Shown here one piece after another: positions 40,248-51,726 of a stretch of DNA of 64,000 nucleotides. The position numbers and the translations under genes are program-made. Within the stretch, counting starts at the first letter, position 1; each line of letters begins with the position of its first letter. The stretch lies in assembly GCF_001266615.1 (NCBI RefSeq), contig NZ_LGHZ01000011.1, forward strand, positions 62,001 to 126,000. The letters are read 5' to 3'. The notes beneath the pieces were generated by a model, which saw only the letters and a program-made list of their open reading frames with translations, did not search any database and was not told where the DNA came from. The stretch is from Kluyvera genomosp. 1. GTDB lineage: Bacteria; Pseudomonadota; Gammaproteobacteria; Enterobacterales; Enterobacteriaceae.

Positions 40248-40568
40248 ATGAAACGACTACTGATTCTGGCGGCGCTGTTGCCGTTCACGGCGCTTGCCGC
40301 ACCTTTAAACATCGACAATAACCCAAACCAGCCGGGGTATGAGATCCCCAGCCAGCAGCGGATGCAGTCGCGAATGCTGAACCAGCAGCAGCAAAATAAG
40401 GGTATGTTGAATCAACAGCTAAAATTGCAGACGCAGCAACAACAGCAACATCTGCAAAATCAGATGAATGCTAATCAGCAGCGTGTTCAGCAAACGCAAC
40501 CTGGCATGCTGAACCCGCCGAGCCAGCCCGTTCCGAAAAGAAACGGCGACATGCTGAAACAGTATTAA
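40248..40568 (+). CDS. yhhA: DUF2756 secreted protein YhhA (short form)
   Basis: A 106-residue secreted protein with signal peptide [17 protein letters not shown]. The mature part is rich in Gln and Asn ([34 protein letters not shown]), probably a disordered or coiled-coil region. I recall E. coli YhhA as about 146 residues, so the C-terminal part is about 40 residues shorter here, with the family end NGDML kept. Function unknown. GAGGAGGAAAGGCG is a strong ribosome site. Its stop codon shares bases with the stop of convergent ugpQ (TTAA at 40565-40568). Confidence 0.85.
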   Translation: MKRLLILAALLPFTALAAPLNIDNNPNQPGYEIPSQQRMQSRMLNQQQQNKGMLNQQLKLQTQQQQQHLQNQMNANQQRVQQTQPGMLNPPSQPVPKRNGDMLKQY

Positions 40569-41305
40569 GGCTGGAAGTCCGGGCCAATCACATCAATCGC
40601 ATCGGTACAGATGCTATTCACCCCCCAGCGCAGCAATTCAGCCGCGCGCTGGGGGTTATTCACGGTATAGACCAGAATCTTCAGGCCGGCCTCATGCAGC
40701 GCATCCACCCGTGCTTCGTCGAGCAGACGATGGTTGAGGTGAATAGAAACGCATCCTAAACGCGTCGTCAGCTCTCGCCAGTCGTCGCGCCACTCATCGA
40801 GCAGCAGCCCACGCGGCAGTTCAGGTACCGCCTGCTGCGCGGCTTCTAATGCATCAATTTCAAACGATGACAGCAGCGGAGGGGTCATACCGGACCACAG
40901 TTCTCGAGCGGCCAGCGCCACCACTTTGCCGGTTAACGGACCCGTGCCGGTGGTCGGTTTAATCTCAATATTCGCCATCATGCCATGCTGGCGGCAGCGC
41001 TCCGCCACCTGAGACAGCAACGGCAGCGGTTCACCCTTAAAGCTGCTGCTAAACCAACTGCCTGCATCTACCCGCAGCAGATCTTGCCAGCTCAGCTCAC
41101 CCGCCACGCCCCAGCCATTACTGGTGCGCTCGAGGTTGTCATCGTGCAGCAAGAAAATCTCACCGTCTTTCGATAACTTCGCGTCAAACTCGATCATGGT
41201 ATGACCGTAGTGCGCGCCCACATCAATCGCCGCGAGGGTGTTTTCCGGTGCCAGCTTACCGCCGCCACGGTGGGCGACGATGTGGGGATAAGGCCAGTTG
41301 CTCAT
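40565..41305 (-). CDS. ugpQ: Glycerophosphodiester phosphodiesterase, cytosolic
   Basis: A 246-residue GDPD enzyme that hydrolyses glycerophosphodiesters, imported by UgpBAEC, to glycerol-3-phosphate and an alcohol. The [13 protein letters not shown] motif (about residues 12-24) supplies the catalytic His and Glu, and [10 protein letters not shown] with [11 protein letters not shown] completes the metal site. It is cytosolic with no signal peptide. Its ATG overlaps the ugpC stop by four bases (ATGA), so it is the last, translationally coupled gene of ugpBAECQ. Confidence 0.95.
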   Translation of the reverse strand: MSNWPYPHIVAHRGGGKLAPENTLAAIDVGAHYGHTMIEFDAKLSKDGEIFLLHDDNLERTSNGWGVAGELSWQDLLRVDAGSWFSSSFKGEPLPLLSQVAERCRQHGMMANIEIKPTTGTGPLTGKVVALAARELWSGMTPPLLSSFEIDALEAAQQAVPELPRGLLLDEWRDDWRELTTRLGCVSIHLNHRLLDEARVDALHEAGLKILVYTVNNPQRAAELLRWGVNSICTDAIDVIGPDFQP

Positions 41306-42372
41306 ACGCGTAATCCTGTTTCACCTTCAAAGAGATGCAGATGTTCGTCCGGCAGATGCAGCCACAATGTTGTGCCCGCATTTGGCCGCAGCTGGTGCGG
41401 TAAGCGAACCACCATTTTCTGTTCGCCAAAGCGTCCATGCGCCAGGTTATCTGCACCTAAAATTTCCAGCGTATCGACCACCATCGGCACGCCGTTTTCC
41501 GCCTGCGAGCTTAACGCAATATGTTCCGGGCGGATACCCAGCGTCATACGGCGTCCAGCAAATTCACGGCGCACACCCGGTAGCGGCAGCTGCATGCCGT
41601 TGGCCAGTACAAATCGCGTTCCTGTCTCATCCATTTGTCCGTCCAGCAGGTTCATCGCCGGGCTGCCGATAAAGCTCGCCACAAAGCGGCTGGCAGGCTT
41701 CTCGTACACTTCTACTGGCGTCCCAATTTGCTCGGCGATGCCTTTGTTCATCACCATCACCCGCTGAGCCAGCGTCATCGCCTCGACCTGATCATGAGTA
41801 ACGTACAGCGAAGTGGTTTTGAGACGGCGATGAAGGTGCTGCAATTCAAGACGCATCTGCACGCGCAGCTTGGCGTCGAGGTTAGACAGCGGTTCATCGA
41901 ACAAGAATACCGCCGGATCGCGCACGATCGCACGCCCCATCGCCACGCGCTGGCGCTGGCCGCCGGAGAGCTCGCGCGGACGCCGTTTAAGCAGGCCATC
42001 CAGCTCCAGAATACGCGCCGCCTCCTGCACCTTTTCGGCAATGTGCGCTTTCCCCATGCCGCGAATCTTCAGGCCCCAGGCCATGTTCTCTTCCACGCTC
42101 ATATGTGGATAGAGCGCGTAGTTCTGGAATACCATCGCGATGCCGCGATCCTTTGGCTCCATTTCAGTTACGCGCTTACGATCAATCCAGATATCACCAC
42201 TGGTGACTCGCTCAAGCCCGGCCACCATACGCAGCAACGTCGATTTGCCGCAGCCCGAAGGGCCGACCATCACAATAAACTCGCCGTCGGCCACATCCAG
42301 CGTCAGCGGTTGAATCACCTGGGTTTTGCCATCCCAGCTTTTGGTTACTGCCTGTAGTTTTAAACCTGCCAT
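41302..42372 (-). CDS. ugpC: sn-Glycerol-3-phosphate ABC transporter ATPase
   Basis: A 356-residue ATPase of the MalK-like CUT1 family. Walker A is GPSGCGKST, the signature is [14 protein letters not shown], and Walker B is [11 protein letters not shown]. The C-terminal third forms the OB-fold regulatory domain that can respond to phosphate. It powers import of glycerol-3-phosphate through UgpA and UgpE. It lies two bases after ugpE and overlaps ugpQ. The length equals E. coli UgpC. Confidence 0.96.
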   Translation of the reverse strand: MAGLKLQAVTKSWDGKTQVIQPLTLDVADGEFIVMVGPSGCGKSTLLRMVAGLERVTSGDIWIDRKRVTEMEPKDRGIAMVFQNYALYPHMSVEENMAWGLKIRGMGKAHIAEKVQEAARILELDGLLKRRPRELSGGQRQRVAMGRAIVRDPAVFLFDEPLSNLDAKLRVQMRLELQHLHRRLKTTSLYVTHDQVEAMTLAQRVMVMNKGIAEQIGTPVEVYEKPASRFVASFIGSPAMNLLDGQMDETGTRFVLANGMQLPLPGVRREFAGRRMTLGIRPEHIALSSQAENGVPMVVDTLEILGADNLAHGRFGEQKMVVRLPHQLRPNAGTTLWLHLPDEHLHLFEGETGLRV

Positions 42373-42374
42373 TT

Positions 42375-43220
42375 TTATTTCTCACTATCGACCAGGCCAC
42401 GCACGAAAGCGCGCTGCATGGCTAAAACGATGACAACCGGAGGGATAAGCGTCAGCAGCATCGCTGCCATAACCTGATTCCATTGTGTGGTGCCTTCACC
42501 GGTGGCGATCATCCCTTTAATGCCCGCCACGGCGGTGCCGAGATTCACGTCGGTAATAATCAGCAGCGGCCACAGATACTGGTTCCAGCCGTAGATGAAG
42601 GTGATAACGAACAGCGCCGCCAGATTGGTTCTCGACAGCGGCAACACAATGTCGCGGAAGAAGCGCATCGGCGAAGCGCCATCAATACGCGCCGCTTCAA
42701 TCAGCTCGTCCGGCAGCGTCATAAAGAACTGGCGGAACAGGAAGGTCGCCGTGGCGGAAGCCATCAACGGCAGCGTTAGCCCCGCGTAGCTGTCGAGCAT
42801 TTTCAGGTTGGCGATCACTTCCACCGTCGGAAAAATACGTACTTCTACCGGCAGCATCAGCGTAATAAAAATCATCCAGAAGAACAGGTTACGCAGTGGG
42901 AAACGGAACCAAACGATGGCAAAAGCCGAAAGCATGGAAACCGCAATTTTGCCGACCGTGATGGCAAAGGCCATGATGAAACTGTTGAGCATCATCAGCC
43001 AGAAAGGTGCACTGTTAGCGCCAACACCATTCACCCAAATCGCCTTCATGTTCTCCAGCAAATGGGTGCCGGGAATCAGAGTCATCGGCGTTTCAAACAC
43101 CGCTTTGTTATCCAGCGTCGCCGCCGTAAACGCGACGTACAGCGGAAACAGAATCACGATAATCCCGAGGATCAACATGGTGTGGCTGAATATCGTCAGC
43201 CCGCGACGGTTCTCAATCAT
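42375..43220 (-). CDS. ugpE: sn-Glycerol-3-phosphate ABC transporter permease UgpE
   Basis: A 281-residue permease with six predicted membrane helices. The EAA loop, [20 protein letters not shown], is the site of contact with the UgpC ATPase. It pairs with UgpA to form the channel. Its start overlaps the ugpA stop by four bases. The length equals the E. coli protein. Confidence 0.95.
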   Translation of the reverse strand: MIENRRGLTIFSHTMLILGIIVILFPLYVAFTAATLDNKAVFETPMTLIPGTHLLENMKAIWVNGVGANSAPFWLMMLNSFIMAFAITVGKIAVSMLSAFAIVWFRFPLRNLFFWMIFITLMLPVEVRIFPTVEVIANLKMLDSYAGLTLPLMASATATFLFRQFFMTLPDELIEAARIDGASPMRFFRDIVLPLSRTNLAALFVITFIYGWNQYLWPLLIITDVNLGTAVAGIKGMIATGEGTTQWNQVMAAMLLTLIPPVVIVLAMQRAFVRGLVDSEK

Positions 43221-44104
43221 TGGTAGCGCACCTTTCTTTCCACGTAGCGGAACTGCACCACGGTCAGGATGATGACGAGGAACATCAGCACCACCGATTG
43301 GGCGGCAGAGGCCGAGAGGTCGAGCCCGGCAAAGCCTTCCCGATAAATTTTGTAGATAAGCGTGGTGGTCGCCTGCACGGGTCCACCGGCGGTAGCAGCA
43401 TCAATCACCGGGAAGGTATCGAAGAAGGCGTACACCAGATTCACCACCAGCAGGAAGAAGCTCACCGGCGCAATCAGCGGCAGCGCCAGCTTGAAGAAGC
43501 GGCGAATCGGGCCAGCGCCATCAATCGCGGCGGCTTCAACCAGCGAACGAGGAATGGACTGAAGGGCGGCAAAGAAAAACAGGAAGTTGTAGCTGATCTG
43601 CTTCCAGACCGACGCAAACACCACCAGAAACATCGCCTGGCCGCTGTTCTGCGCGTGGTTCCAGTCATAGCCGAACTCGCCGAGGAAGTGGGTGATAAGC
43701 CCACGCCCAGGGTTAAAGAGGAATATCCACAATACGGCCGCAACGGCGGGCGCGACGGCGTAGGGCAGCAGCATCAGCGTTTGATACAGGCGGCTGCCAC
43801 GCACCACGTAATCGACCAGCGCCGCAAAGAATAGCGACACCAGCAGACCGCTCACCGTGACCATCGCGCTGAACTTCATCGTCGTCCAGAACGAGTCGAG
43901 GTAATAGCCGTCGTGGAATAGCGCCACGAAGTTATCCAGGCCGACAAACTGGCTGGAGAGACCGAACGGATCGACGCTTTGCAGCGAGTACCACAGCGCT
44001 TCGCCCGCAGGCCAGATAAAGAAGATAACGGTGATAATCAACTGCGGGGCGACCAACGCATAAGGTAGCCAGCGCGATTTAAACACCGGACGGGATGATG
44101 ACAT
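43217..44104 (-). CDS. ugpA: sn-Glycerol-3-phosphate ABC transporter permease UgpA
   Basis: A 295-residue permease with six predicted membrane helices and the EAA loop [20 protein letters not shown]. The start at 44104 ([14 protein letters not shown]) gives exactly the E. coli N-terminus and length. The open frame continues 51 codons further into the palindromic repeat upstream, reading [14 protein letters not shown]; that is a translated repeat and not part of the protein. The gene follows ugpB after 218 bases, most of it the 184-bp repeat element. Confidence 0.95.
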   Translation of the reverse strand: MSSSRPVFKSRWLPYALVAPQLIITVIFFIWPAGEALWYSLQSVDPFGLSSQFVGLDNFVALFHDGYYLDSFWTTMKFSAMVTVSGLLVSLFFAALVDYVVRGSRLYQTLMLLPYAVAPAVAAVLWIFLFNPGRGLITHFLGEFGYDWNHAQNSGQAMFLVVFASVWKQISYNFLFFFAALQSIPRSLVEAAAIDGAGPIRRFFKLALPLIAPVSFFLLVVNLVYAFFDTFPVIDAATAGGPVQATTTLIYKIYREGFAGLDLSASAAQSVVLMFLVIILTVVQFRYVERKVRYQ

Positions 44105-44160
44105 AGTTAAACTCTGAGTTGTTTTCCCCTCACCCCGGCCCTCTCCCCAAAGGGGCGAGG

Positions 44161-44215
44161 GAGAAAGGCCGAGCTGAGCGATATTGACCAGACGGCTCCG
44201 AAAAGTCCCCTCTCC
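44161..44215. repeat. Direct repeat unit 1 of the ugp spacer element
   Basis: Begins GAGAAAGGCCGAGCTG and ends CCGAAAAGTCCCCTCTCC. Aligns without gaps to unit 2 with scattered differences in the middle. Confidence 0.75.
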
Positions 44216-44226
44216 AGCATTGGCAG

Positions 44227-44281
44227 GAGAAAGGCCGTACCGGGCAATCCTTACCAAACAGCACCGAACAGTCCCCTCTCC
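44227..44281. repeat. Direct repeat unit 2 of the ugp spacer element
   Basis: Begins GAGAAAGGCCGTACCG and ends CCGAACAGTCCCCTCTCC. It starts exactly 66 bases after unit 1 and leads into the right-end hairpin. Confidence 0.75.
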
Positions 44282-44322
44282 CCAATGGGGAGAGGGCTAG
44301 GGTGAGGGGTCAGGCGATAAGA

Positions 44323-45639
44323 TTAAGACTTCGTCGATTTCTCAAAGCGGCGCAGCAGCTGATTACCGCGCTCAACCGCAGAATCCAGCGCCTGCTGAGG
44401 CGTTTTCTTCCCGGTCCATACGCTTTCCAGCTCTTCATCAACAATGGTGCGAATCTGCGGCATATTGCCCAGACGCAGCCCTTTGGTGAACGGCAACGGC
44501 GGCTTGTTAAGCATCTGACGGGTGGCGATATCCGCCCCAGGGTTTTTATCGTAGAAGCCCTGCTGACGCGTCAGGTCATACGCAGCGGTGGTAATCGGCA
44601 GATAGCCGGTTTTCTGATGCCATTCGGCCGCGTTTTCCGGTTTAGCCAGGAACTCGAGGAACTTCGCCACGCCGGTGTAGGTATCTTTATCTTTACCCTG
44701 CATCACCCACAGGCTTGCCCCGCCGATAATGGCGTTCTGCGGCGCGCCCTTCACGTCAGCGTCGTAAGGCATCATGCCCACGCCGTAGTTGAATTTGGCG
44801 TACTGGCGAATATCAGCCAGCGAGCCGGACGACGCAGTGGTAATGGCGCAATCACCGTTGTAGAACTTCTCGGTGGATTCGTCTTTACGCCCGAAGTAGC
44901 TAAAATCACCCTTCTTATTCAACTCTTCCAGCAGTGCGATGTGCTTCACCTGCTCCGGTTTGTTGAACTCCAGCACCGCATCAGTGCCGTCGAAACCGTT
45001 GTTTTTGGTCGCTACCGGCAGACCATGCCAGGCGCTGAAGTTTTCAATCTGAATCCAGCCCTGCCAGCCGCTGGCATAGCCGCACTTCATCCCCGCCGCT
45101 TTCAGCTTCGCGGTATAGGCCGCCAGATCCTGCCAGGTTTTTGGTGGCTGATTCGGATCAAGACCGGCTTTTTTGAAGGCGTCTTTGTTGTAGTACAGCA
45201 CCGGCGTGGAGCTGTTGAACGGCTGAGAGAGCAGATGACCGGTTTTAGAATCGGTGTAGTAACCGGAAACCGTTGGCACAAACTGAGATTCGTCGAACTT
45301 GATACCGGCATCGCTGAACACCTGATAGACCGGCTTAATCGCCTTCGAGGCCATCATGGTGGCGGTACCCACTTCATACACCTGCAAAATGGCTGGCGCA
45401 TTACCGGTACGGAACGCGGCAATACCTGCGCTCAGGCTCTGCTCGTAGTTACCTTTGTAGATCGGCTGAATTTTGTAATCCGGGTTGGCGGCGTTAAAGC
45501 GCTGCGCCAGAGAGTCAACCTCTTTCCCCAGTTCACCTTCCATAGAATGCCAAAATGGAATGGTGGTCACTGCCATTGCCTGGCCTGCAAACGCCAGGCT
45601 CATTGCCAACCCTAAAGCTGTATGTCGTAACGATATCAT
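44323..45639 (-). CDS. ugpB: sn-Glycerol-3-phosphate periplasmic binding protein
   Basis: A 438-residue periplasmic solute-binding protein of ABC family 1. The signal peptide ([20 protein letters not shown], cleavage after AMA) is clear, and the mature protein starts [15 protein letters not shown]. It captures glycerol-3-phosphate and glycerophosphodiesters and delivers them to UgpAEC. It is the first gene of ugpBAECQ, and the repeat element after it could stabilise its mRNA relative to the permease genes. The length equals E. coli UgpB. Confidence 0.96.
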   Translation of the reverse strand: MISLRHTALGLAMSLAFAGQAMAVTTIPFWHSMEGELGKEVDSLAQRFNAANPDYKIQPIYKGNYEQSLSAGIAAFRTGNAPAILQVYEVGTATMMASKAIKPVYQVFSDAGIKFDESQFVPTVSGYYTDSKTGHLLSQPFNSSTPVLYYNKDAFKKAGLDPNQPPKTWQDLAAYTAKLKAAGMKCGYASGWQGWIQIENFSAWHGLPVATKNNGFDGTDAVLEFNKPEQVKHIALLEELNKKGDFSYFGRKDESTEKFYNGDCAITTASSGSLADIRQYAKFNYGVGMMPYDADVKGAPQNAIIGGASLWVMQGKDKDTYTGVAKFLEFLAKPENAAEWHQKTGYLPITTAAYDLTRQQGFYDKNPGADIATRQMLNKPPLPFTKGLRLGNMPQIRTIVDEELESVWTGKKTPQQALDSAVERGNQLLRRFEKSTKS

Positions 45640-45702
45640 CGGTTATCTCTCTTTTTGTGCCGGGATGCGCGATATCACGCGTTTTATGTTCGCGGGGGTA
45701 AC

Positions 45703-45722
45703 ATGACATGCTCGAATGACAG
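45703..45722 (-). promoter_or_regulatory. Pho-box-like direct repeat, ugpB promoter
   Basis: On the minus strand CTGTCATTCGAGCATGTCAT carries two TGTCAT units, 64-83 bases before ugpB. The 13-bp spacing is not the ideal 11 bp of a Pho box, but the local sequence resembles the PhoB-regulated E. coli ugp promoter as I recall it. PhoB control under phosphate starvation is the expected mechanism. Confidence 0.5.
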
Positions 45723-45910
45723 AAAAATAACTTTTTTATTACAAAAAAAAGATAGTAAGGCGACAAAGGGATGGCAAGGCAGTGACGCTTCGAAGAAGGC
45801 AAAGTGGGAGCTGAGACACGTATAGGAAATAAACAGTTACGGAAGCGGAACGCAAGCGTACTGCCCAACATTCACGGAGAAAGGAGAGGATGAACAGGAA
45901 GATAATACGG

Positions 45911-45945
45911 CTTACCCGGCCTACGGAAGGTGTCGGCCGGGTAAG
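45911..45945. repeat. REP element between livF and ugpB
   Basis: CTTACCCGGCC (45911-45921) and GGCCGGGTAAG (45935-45945) form a perfect 11-bp stem with the REP-like CTACGG in the loop. It lies just beyond the livF stop. The remaining part of this 331-base gap is the ugpB promoter. Confidence 0.75.
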
Positions 45946-45970
45946 GGATTTATGCCGCTAACAGCAGTGC

Positions 45971-46684
<714 letters not shown>

Positions 46685-46685
46685 T

Positions 46686-47453
46686 TTATGCCTCACCCAG
46701 ATAAGCGCGGATCACGTCCGGGTTGTTGCGGATTTCTTCCGGTGTCCCGTTGGCCAGCGGTGTGCCCTGATTCACCACGTAGATGCGGTCAGAAATACCC
46801 ATCACCAGCTTCATATCATGCTCAATCAGCAGGATAGTGGTGTTGTGATGATTACGCAGCTCAGCAATCAGCTCATCGAGTTCTTTGGTCTCTTTTGGGT
46901 TGAGGCCCGCTGCGGGTTCATCCAGCATCAGGATTTCCGGCTGCGTCACCATGCAACGCGCAATCTCCAGACGACGCTGATCGCCGTAGGCCAGATTACT
47001 GGCCTGACGGTTGGCGTGCTCCAGCAGACCAATACGCTCAAGCCAGGTGGCGGCGCGATCCAGCGCTTCGCTCTGCGCACGGCGGAACGATGGCGTTTTC
47101 AAAAGACCCGAGAAGACGCCGGTTTTCAGCTGCTGATGCTGTGCTACCAGCAGGTTTTCAATCACCGTCATTTCGCGGAACAGACGCACGTGCTGGAAAG
47201 TACGCACCACACCCATACGGGCAATCTGCTGGCCCGGCAGCCCTTCGAGGTGCTGATCGCGCAGCATGATGGTACCGCCGGTCGGCTTGTAGAAGCCCGT
47301 CAGGCAGTTAAAAACGGTGGTTTTACCGGCCCCGTTCGGGCCGATAAGCGAGACGATTTCCTGAGGACGCAGCTCGAGATTGACGTTGTTGACCGCCAGC
47401 AGGCCGCCAAAACGCATCATCAGACCGTTAACGGATAATAATGGCTGACTCAT
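46686..47453 (-). CDS. livG: Branched-chain amino acid ABC transporter ATPase LivG
   Basis: A 255-residue ATPase. Walker A is GPNGAGKTT, Walker [16 protein letters not shown]-type, and the segment [16 protein letters not shown] stands for the ABC signature, which is degenerate (AYGDQRR) as in the family. It forms a pair with LivF. It starts four bases inside the livM 3' end. The length equals E. coli LivG. Confidence 0.95.
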   Translation of the reverse strand: MSQPLLSVNGLMMRFGGLLAVNNVNLELRPQEIVSLIGPNGAGKTTVFNCLTGFYKPTGGTIMLRDQHLEGLPGQQIARMGVVRTFQHVRLFREMTVIENLLVAQHQQLKTGVFSGLLKTPSFRRAQSEALDRAATWLERIGLLEHANRQASNLAYGDQRRLEIARCMVTQPEILMLDEPAAGLNPKETKELDELIAELRNHHNTTILLIEHDMKLVMGISDRIYVVNQGTPLANGTPEEIRNNPDVIRAYLGEA

Positions 47454-48730
47454 GCCTGCTCTCCTTCTTTCGCTTTCCCGCTTTTCATCTTCAACTGTGG
47501 ACGGGTCATCGGCAGAAGTCCTTGTGGACGCCAGATCATCATCAGTACCATCAGGCCACCGAGCATCAACATGCTGTATTCATTGAAGTCACGCATCAGT
47601 TCACGCGACACCACCAGCAGAATCGCCGCGAGGATCACCGCAAACTGTGAGCCCATTCCGCCCAGCACCACAATCGCCAGCACAAAGGCTGACTCGGCAA
47701 AGGTGAACGATTCCGGGCTCACGAAGCCCTGACGCGCAGCAAACAGCGTACCGGCAAAGCCCGCAAACGCGGCGCTGATGGTGAAGGCGGTCAGCTTGAT
47801 ACGCGTTGGGCTTAACCCCAGCGAGCGACAGGCGATTTCATCTTCACGCAGCGCTTCCCACGCGCGCCCCAACGGCATACGCAGCAGGCGGTTAATCACG
47901 AACAGGGAGAGCACTACCAGCAGCAGCGCCACCAGATAGAGGAAAATGACGCGGTCGGAAGGGTCATATTTGACGCCAAAGAAGTTGCTGAACGTATCCC
48001 AGCCGCCTTCACGGGCGCTACGGCTGAACTCAAGGCCGAAGAAAGTCGGTTTCGGGATCTGGCTGATGCCGTTCGGGCCGCCGGTGACTTCAGTGTTGTT
48101 CAGCAGCAGAATACGGACGATTTCGCCAAAGCCTAAGGTCACAATCGCCAGATAGTCACCGCGCAGGCGCAGCACCGGGAAGCCCAGCAGGAAGCCCGCA
48201 GCGGCGGATACCAGGCCAGCCAGCGGCAGACAGGTCCAGAAGCCCAGGCCGTAATAGTGGTTCAATAGTGCGAAAGTGTAAGCGCCAATAGCGTAGAAGC
48301 CACCGTAGCCCAACACCAGCAGGCCCGACAGCCCGACCACCACGTTCAGCCCCAGACCGAGGATGATGTAAATCATGGTCAGAGTGGCGATATCCACCGT
48401 GCCGCGTGACACCATAAACGGCCACGCTACAGCAATCACCAGCAGCGCAATCAGGAACAGCTTTTGTTTGACGGTCGAGCCATCAATTGCCGGCAGAATA
48501 AACTTCGGCCCGGAGACGCTTTTCAGCCCTTTCTGGAACAGCGGACGCAGCATCTGGAAGAAGAACACTACGGCGGTACCAATAAAGATCCACTGCCAGC
48601 GAATGTCCGCCGCGCTGCCGACCACCAGCTTAGTGCCGTCAAGCTGCAACTGCACGCCCATAAAGACGCCGGCCAAAACAAAGAACATCGCCGCCGACAG
48701 CAGCGCCATCGCAAATTGCATCGGTTTCAT
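47450..48730 (-). CDS. livM: Branched-chain amino acid ABC transporter permease LivM
   Basis: A 426-residue inner-membrane permease with an N-terminal extension (about 90 residues, two helices) before the conserved permease core. [16 protein letters not shown]-type sequence ([20 protein letters not shown]) and [12 protein letters not shown], the loop contacting the ATPases, identify it. It pairs with LivH. Start and stop overlap livH and livG by four bases each, so translation is tightly coupled. Confidence 0.95.
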   Translation of the reverse strand: MKPMQFAMALLSAAMFFVLAGVFMGVQLQLDGTKLVVGSAADIRWQWIFIGTAVVFFFQMLRPLFQKGLKSVSGPKFILPAIDGSTVKQKLFLIALLVIAVAWPFMVSRGTVDIATLTMIYIILGLGLNVVVGLSGLLVLGYGGFYAIGAYTFALLNHYYGLGFWTCLPLAGLVSAAAGFLLGFPVLRLRGDYLAIVTLGFGEIVRILLLNNTEVTGGPNGISQIPKPTFFGLEFSRSAREGGWDTFSNFFGVKYDPSDRVIFLYLVALLLVVLSLFVINRLLRMPLGRAWEALREDEIACRSLGLSPTRIKLTAFTISAAFAGFAGTLFAARQGFVSPESFTFAESAFVLAIVVLGGMGSQFAVILAAILLVVSRELMRDFNEYSMLMLGGLMVLMMIWRPQGLLPMTRPQLKMKSGKAKEGEQA

Positions 48731-49653
48731 ACTTTCTCTACCTCCGGGCGACCCAGGATGCCGGTTGGCATCACCAGCAGCACCACGATCAGCAGCGCGA
48801 ACGACACCACGTCTTTGTATTCTGTACTCAAATACGCCGACGACAGCGCTTCTGCGATACCAAGAATCAGCCCGCCAATCATCGCGCCTGGAATGCTGCC
48901 GATACCGCCAAGCACCGCTGCGGTAAAGGCTTTCATCCCGGCCATAAAGCCGATGTACGGGTTGATTACACCGTAGAACTGACCCAACAGCACGCCCGCT
49001 ACCGCCGCCATCGCTGCGCCGATAACAAACGTCAGCGCAATCACGCGGTCGGTATTAATCCCGAGCAGGCTGGCCATTTTCAGGTCTTCTGCACAGGCTC
49101 GGCAGGCCCGGCCCATCCGTGAGTAACGGATAAACAGCGTCAGCGCCAGCATCGCCACAAAAGTGACAATCCAGATAACCAACTGCATGGTGGTAATAGA
49201 CGCGGAGAAGTTTTCGCTGCTACCGACAATCCACTGACCGTTGAACAGGCTTGGCAGCGCGATATCGCGCGAGCCTTCGGTCAGACTGACGTAGTTCTGC
49301 AGGAAGATGGACATCCCGATAGCGGAGATCAGCGCAATCAGACGCTTGGAGTTACGCACCGGACGATAGGCCACCCGTTCGATACTCCAGCCGTAGGCGC
49401 TGGCAATCACAATCGCCCCGATGAAGCCAGCCGCCACCAGCAGCCAGCTGGTGTCGATGCCCATCATCATCAGCGCGGCGATGATCATAAAGGAGACATA
49501 ACTACCGATCATGTAGACCTCGCCGTGGGCGAAGTTAATCATGCCGATAATTCCGTACACCATGGTGTAACCGATGGCGATCAGTGCATAGGTGCTTCCC
49601 AGCGTAACGCCGTTAAACATCTGCTGCACAAAGTAGAGAACCTGCTCTGACAT
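48727..49653 (-). CDS. livH: Branched-chain amino acid ABC transporter permease LivH
   Basis: A 308-residue permease with about eight hydrophobic helices. [20 protein letters not shown] and [12 protein letters not shown] near the N-terminus and [17 protein letters not shown], the ATPase-contact loop, are family hallmarks. It follows livK by 53 bases and overlaps livM. The length equals E. coli LivH. Confidence 0.95.
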   Translation of the reverse strand: MSEQVLYFVQQMFNGVTLGSTYALIAIGYTMVYGIIGMINFAHGEVYMIGSYVSFMIIAALMMMGIDTSWLLVAAGFIGAIVIASAYGWSIERVAYRPVRNSKRLIALISAIGMSIFLQNYVSLTEGSRDIALPSLFNGQWIVGSSENFSASITTMQLVIWIVTFVAMLALTLFIRYSRMGRACRACAEDLKMASLLGINTDRVIALTFVIGAAMAAVAGVLLGQFYGVINPYIGFMAGMKAFTAAVLGGIGSIPGAMIGGLILGIAEALSSAYLSTEYKDVVSFALLIVVLLVMPTGILGRPEVEKV

Positions 49654-49707
49654 AAATTAGCCTTTTGCTACCCCTGCGGATCTACGCCCGCCAGGGGGGA
49701 ATGAAGG

Positions 49708-50817
49708 TTACTTCGCGACCGTGGACGAGCCGTCGGCATGCCACTGGAAGACGCCAAACTCGAATCCTTTCAAATCGCCTTTTTCATCCCAGGAAAGCGG
49801 CCCAATCACGGTTTTTGCCCCGTTAGCTTTTAAATCTTTAATCAGCGCCAGCGGCTCATCGCTGCCGGTGCGTTCCATGGCTGTCGCCAGAGACTGTACG
49901 GCGGCATAGGTGATCCATACGTACGGACCGCTTGGATCTTTCTTCTGCGCTTTCAGGGCATCGACGATAGCGCTGTTTGCCGGATCCTGGTCATAGCGTT
50001 TTGGCATGGTAACCAGCATCCCTTCACCCGCATCGCCGGCAATGTTCGACAACGAAGCGTTACCGACGCCTTCCGGCCCCATGAACTGGGTTTTAAGACC
50101 GACCGCGCGCGCCTGGCGCAGCATCTGGCCCATTTCCGGGTAGTAGCCACCGTAATAAACGAAGTCGATATTCTCTTTTTGCAGACGGGCGAGCAGCGCG
50201 GAGAAATCTTTTTCACCAGCGGTGATACCGTCAAAGAAGACCACGTTAGCCTTCGCCGCTTTCAGGCTCTGCTGAACGGAGCGTGCCAGACCTTCACCGT
50301 ACTGCTGTTTGTCATGAATGATGGCAATACGCTGCGGTTTAACGTTATTCAGAATGTATTTTGCCGCCGTCGGCCCCTGGGAGGAGTCGAGACCTGCGGT
50401 ACGCATGATGTATTGATAGCCACGCTGGGTCAGCTCTGGGTTGGTCGCCCCCGGAGAGATCATCAGAATGCCTTCATCTTCATAGATGTCAGAAGCGGGC
50501 TGAGTGGAAGAAGAGCAAAGATGGCCAATCACGTATTTGATGCCGTCATTGACGATCTTGTTGGCAACCGCCACCGCTTGTTTTGGATCGCAGGCGTCGT
50601 CGTACTCAACGCCGACCAGTTTGTCGCCCTTGATGCCGCCTTTGGCGTTGATATCTTTAATCGCCTGACGCGCACCGTTGAACTCCATGTCGCCCCACTG
50701 CGCGACCGGGCCGGACATGGCCCCTACCACCGCAACTTTAATATCAGCCGCCAGTGCCGTGTGTGACATAGCCAGTGCGACCATCCCTGCGATTACTGTT
50801 TTTGTATTCCTTTTCAT
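49708..50817 (-). CDS. livK: Leucine-specific periplasmic binding protein LivK
   Basis: A 369-residue type I periplasmic binding protein. The signal peptide [20 protein letters not shown] is cleaved after ALA, and the mature chain starts [23 protein letters not shown] and [19 protein letters not shown] contain the paired cysteines and ligand-site residues of the family. It is the first gene of livKHMGF and paralogous to livJ at 51727. In E. coli LivK is leucine-specific while LivJ takes Leu, Ile and Val. The long AT-rich region upstream (50818-51259) probably holds the Lrp- and leucine-responsive promoter. Confidence 0.94.
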   Translation of the reverse strand: MKRNTKTVIAGMVALAMSHTALAADIKVAVVGAMSGPVAQWGDMEFNGARQAIKDINAKGGIKGDKLVGVEYDDACDPKQAVAVANKIVNDGIKYVIGHLCSSSTQPASDIYEDEGILMISPGATNPELTQRGYQYIMRTAGLDSSQGPTAAKYILNNVKPQRIAIIHDKQQYGEGLARSVQQSLKAAKANVVFFDGITAGEKDFSALLARLQKENIDFVYYGGYYPEMGQMLRQARAVGLKTQFMGPEGVGNASLSNIAGDAGEGMLVTMPKRYDQDPANSAIVDALKAQKKDPSGPYVWITYAAVQSLATAMERTGSDEPLALIKDLKANGAKTVIGPLSWDEKGDLKGFEFGVFQWHADGSSTVAK

Positions 50818-51259
50818 GCTTCGGGATCCCCATTCGTGATGTCGTATTTACACGTCGTGGCGTGTATATATTTTGTAATTATGCGGTTAAAAAGCATTCT
50901 GTACTTTTATTATACAACGCTACTTTTACCATTATCTTTAATGAGTTAGCGCAGTTTTTTAACCAAATACAGACTAAATTCTCTATTTTTCAGTCTATTA
51001 AGAAAAGATAATATTCTGATTTTCGCCATAGATAAACAAAAATAAGTCCGATTTCAGCATAAAATAACGACACATATGGCCGAATAAAACGCTGGTTTTC
51101 AGGTTAAAATTCTGGTTATTTTTCTATCTATAATGTTTCAAACTGCCTGCGTAGACATCGAAAAACTAATCCCCTGTTAGACGCCGCAAAAAGAGAAAGC
51201 CTCCAGCAGGATAAATTGAGTAAACTGGCCACAATTTTTCCGATTTGAGCAAACCGTCC
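50818..51259. other. AT-rich spacer between livK and panM
   Basis: This 442-base gap shows no gene. It is clearly AT-richer than its flanks. A TATAAT-like element reads on the minus strand at 50909-50914 (possible livK -10), and another on the plus strand at 51129-51134 (possible panM -10), both without a convincing -35. Lrp and H-NS binding is plausible from the composition but cannot be shown here. Confidence 0.5.
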
Positions 51260-51643
51260 ATGAAACTGACCATCATTCGTTTAACCACGTTTAGCGACCA
51301 GGATCGTATCTGCCTCGGTAAGATCTGGCCTGCCATAACCGCGACAGACCTGGCTTTGGATGACACCCACCATCTTTACGCCGCCCGCTTCAACGAGCGT
51401 TTGCTTGCGGCGGTGCGGGTCACGCTTAACAGCGATCAGGGAACGCTGGACGATCTTTGCGTACGCGAAATCACCCGCCGCCGCGGCGTGGGCCAGTACC
51501 TGATTGAAGAAGTCATGCACAACAACCCGCAGGTCAGCCGCTGGGTGCTCAGCAAATCTCACGCAGAGGAGAGCCAGGAAATGGCGGCGTTTGCGAAAGC
51601 ATTGGGTTTTACGATGCAGAATGACAGCTGGATTAGAGGGTAA
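51260..51643 (+). CDS. panM: PanD maturation factor PanM (PanZ), GNAT-like
   Basis: A 127-residue GNAT-fold protein that binds acetyl-CoA and triggers self-cleavage of the PanD proenzyme, which makes beta-alanine for pantothenate and coenzyme A; at high CoA it also inhibits PanD. The acetyl-CoA loop RRRGVGQYLIEEV is intact, and the N-terminus MKLTIIRL matches the family. A TTG five codons earlier opens a slightly longer frame and is rejected. It lies between livK and livJ on the opposite strand, as in E. coli. The C-terminal part (SKSHAEESQEMAAF) is more diverged. Confidence 0.9.
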   Translation: MKLTIIRLTTFSDQDRICLGKIWPAITATDLALDDTHHLYAARFNERLLAAVRVTLNSDQGTLDDLCVREITRRRGVGQYLIEEVMHNNPQVSRWVLSKSHAEESQEMAAFAKALGFTMQNDSWIRG

Positions 51644-51665
51644 TACAGACCCCGGCCTAGCGAAT

Positions 51666-51699
51666 GACGCCCGAGCTACTCGTATGTAACCCGGGCGTC
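51666..51699. repeat. REP-like palindrome between panM and livJ
   Basis: GACGCCCG and CGGGCGTC form an 8-bp outer stem over an 18-base internal region, between the convergent ends of panM and livJ. It resembles other REP-like units in the window. Confidence 0.55.
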
Positions 51700-51726
51700 T
51701 GACGTGCTCACACGACGCGGTGAATC

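Larger units (their letters stand above)
44126..44309. repeat. Composite palindromic repeat in the ugpB-ugpA spacer
   Basis: A 184-bp element bounded by an inverted pair, CCCCTCACCC at 44126 and GGGTGAGGGG ending at 44309. Each end holds a CCCTCTCCCC-type hairpin. Inside are two imperfect direct copies of about 55 bp (44161-44215 and 44227-44281, 66-bp period), each starting GAGAAAGGCCG and ending AGTCCCCTCTCC. It lies in the middle of the ugp operon. The same stem occurs alone at 38246-38268. Confidence 0.85.

Noticed and set aside
44105-44257. N-terminal extension of ugpA (51 codons)
   Set aside because: It is translation of the palindromic repeat; the start at 44104 gives the exact family N-terminus.
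44302-45615. A 437-codon plus-strand frame opposite ugpB
   Set aside because: Antisense to a clear gene, no ribosome site, no family features.
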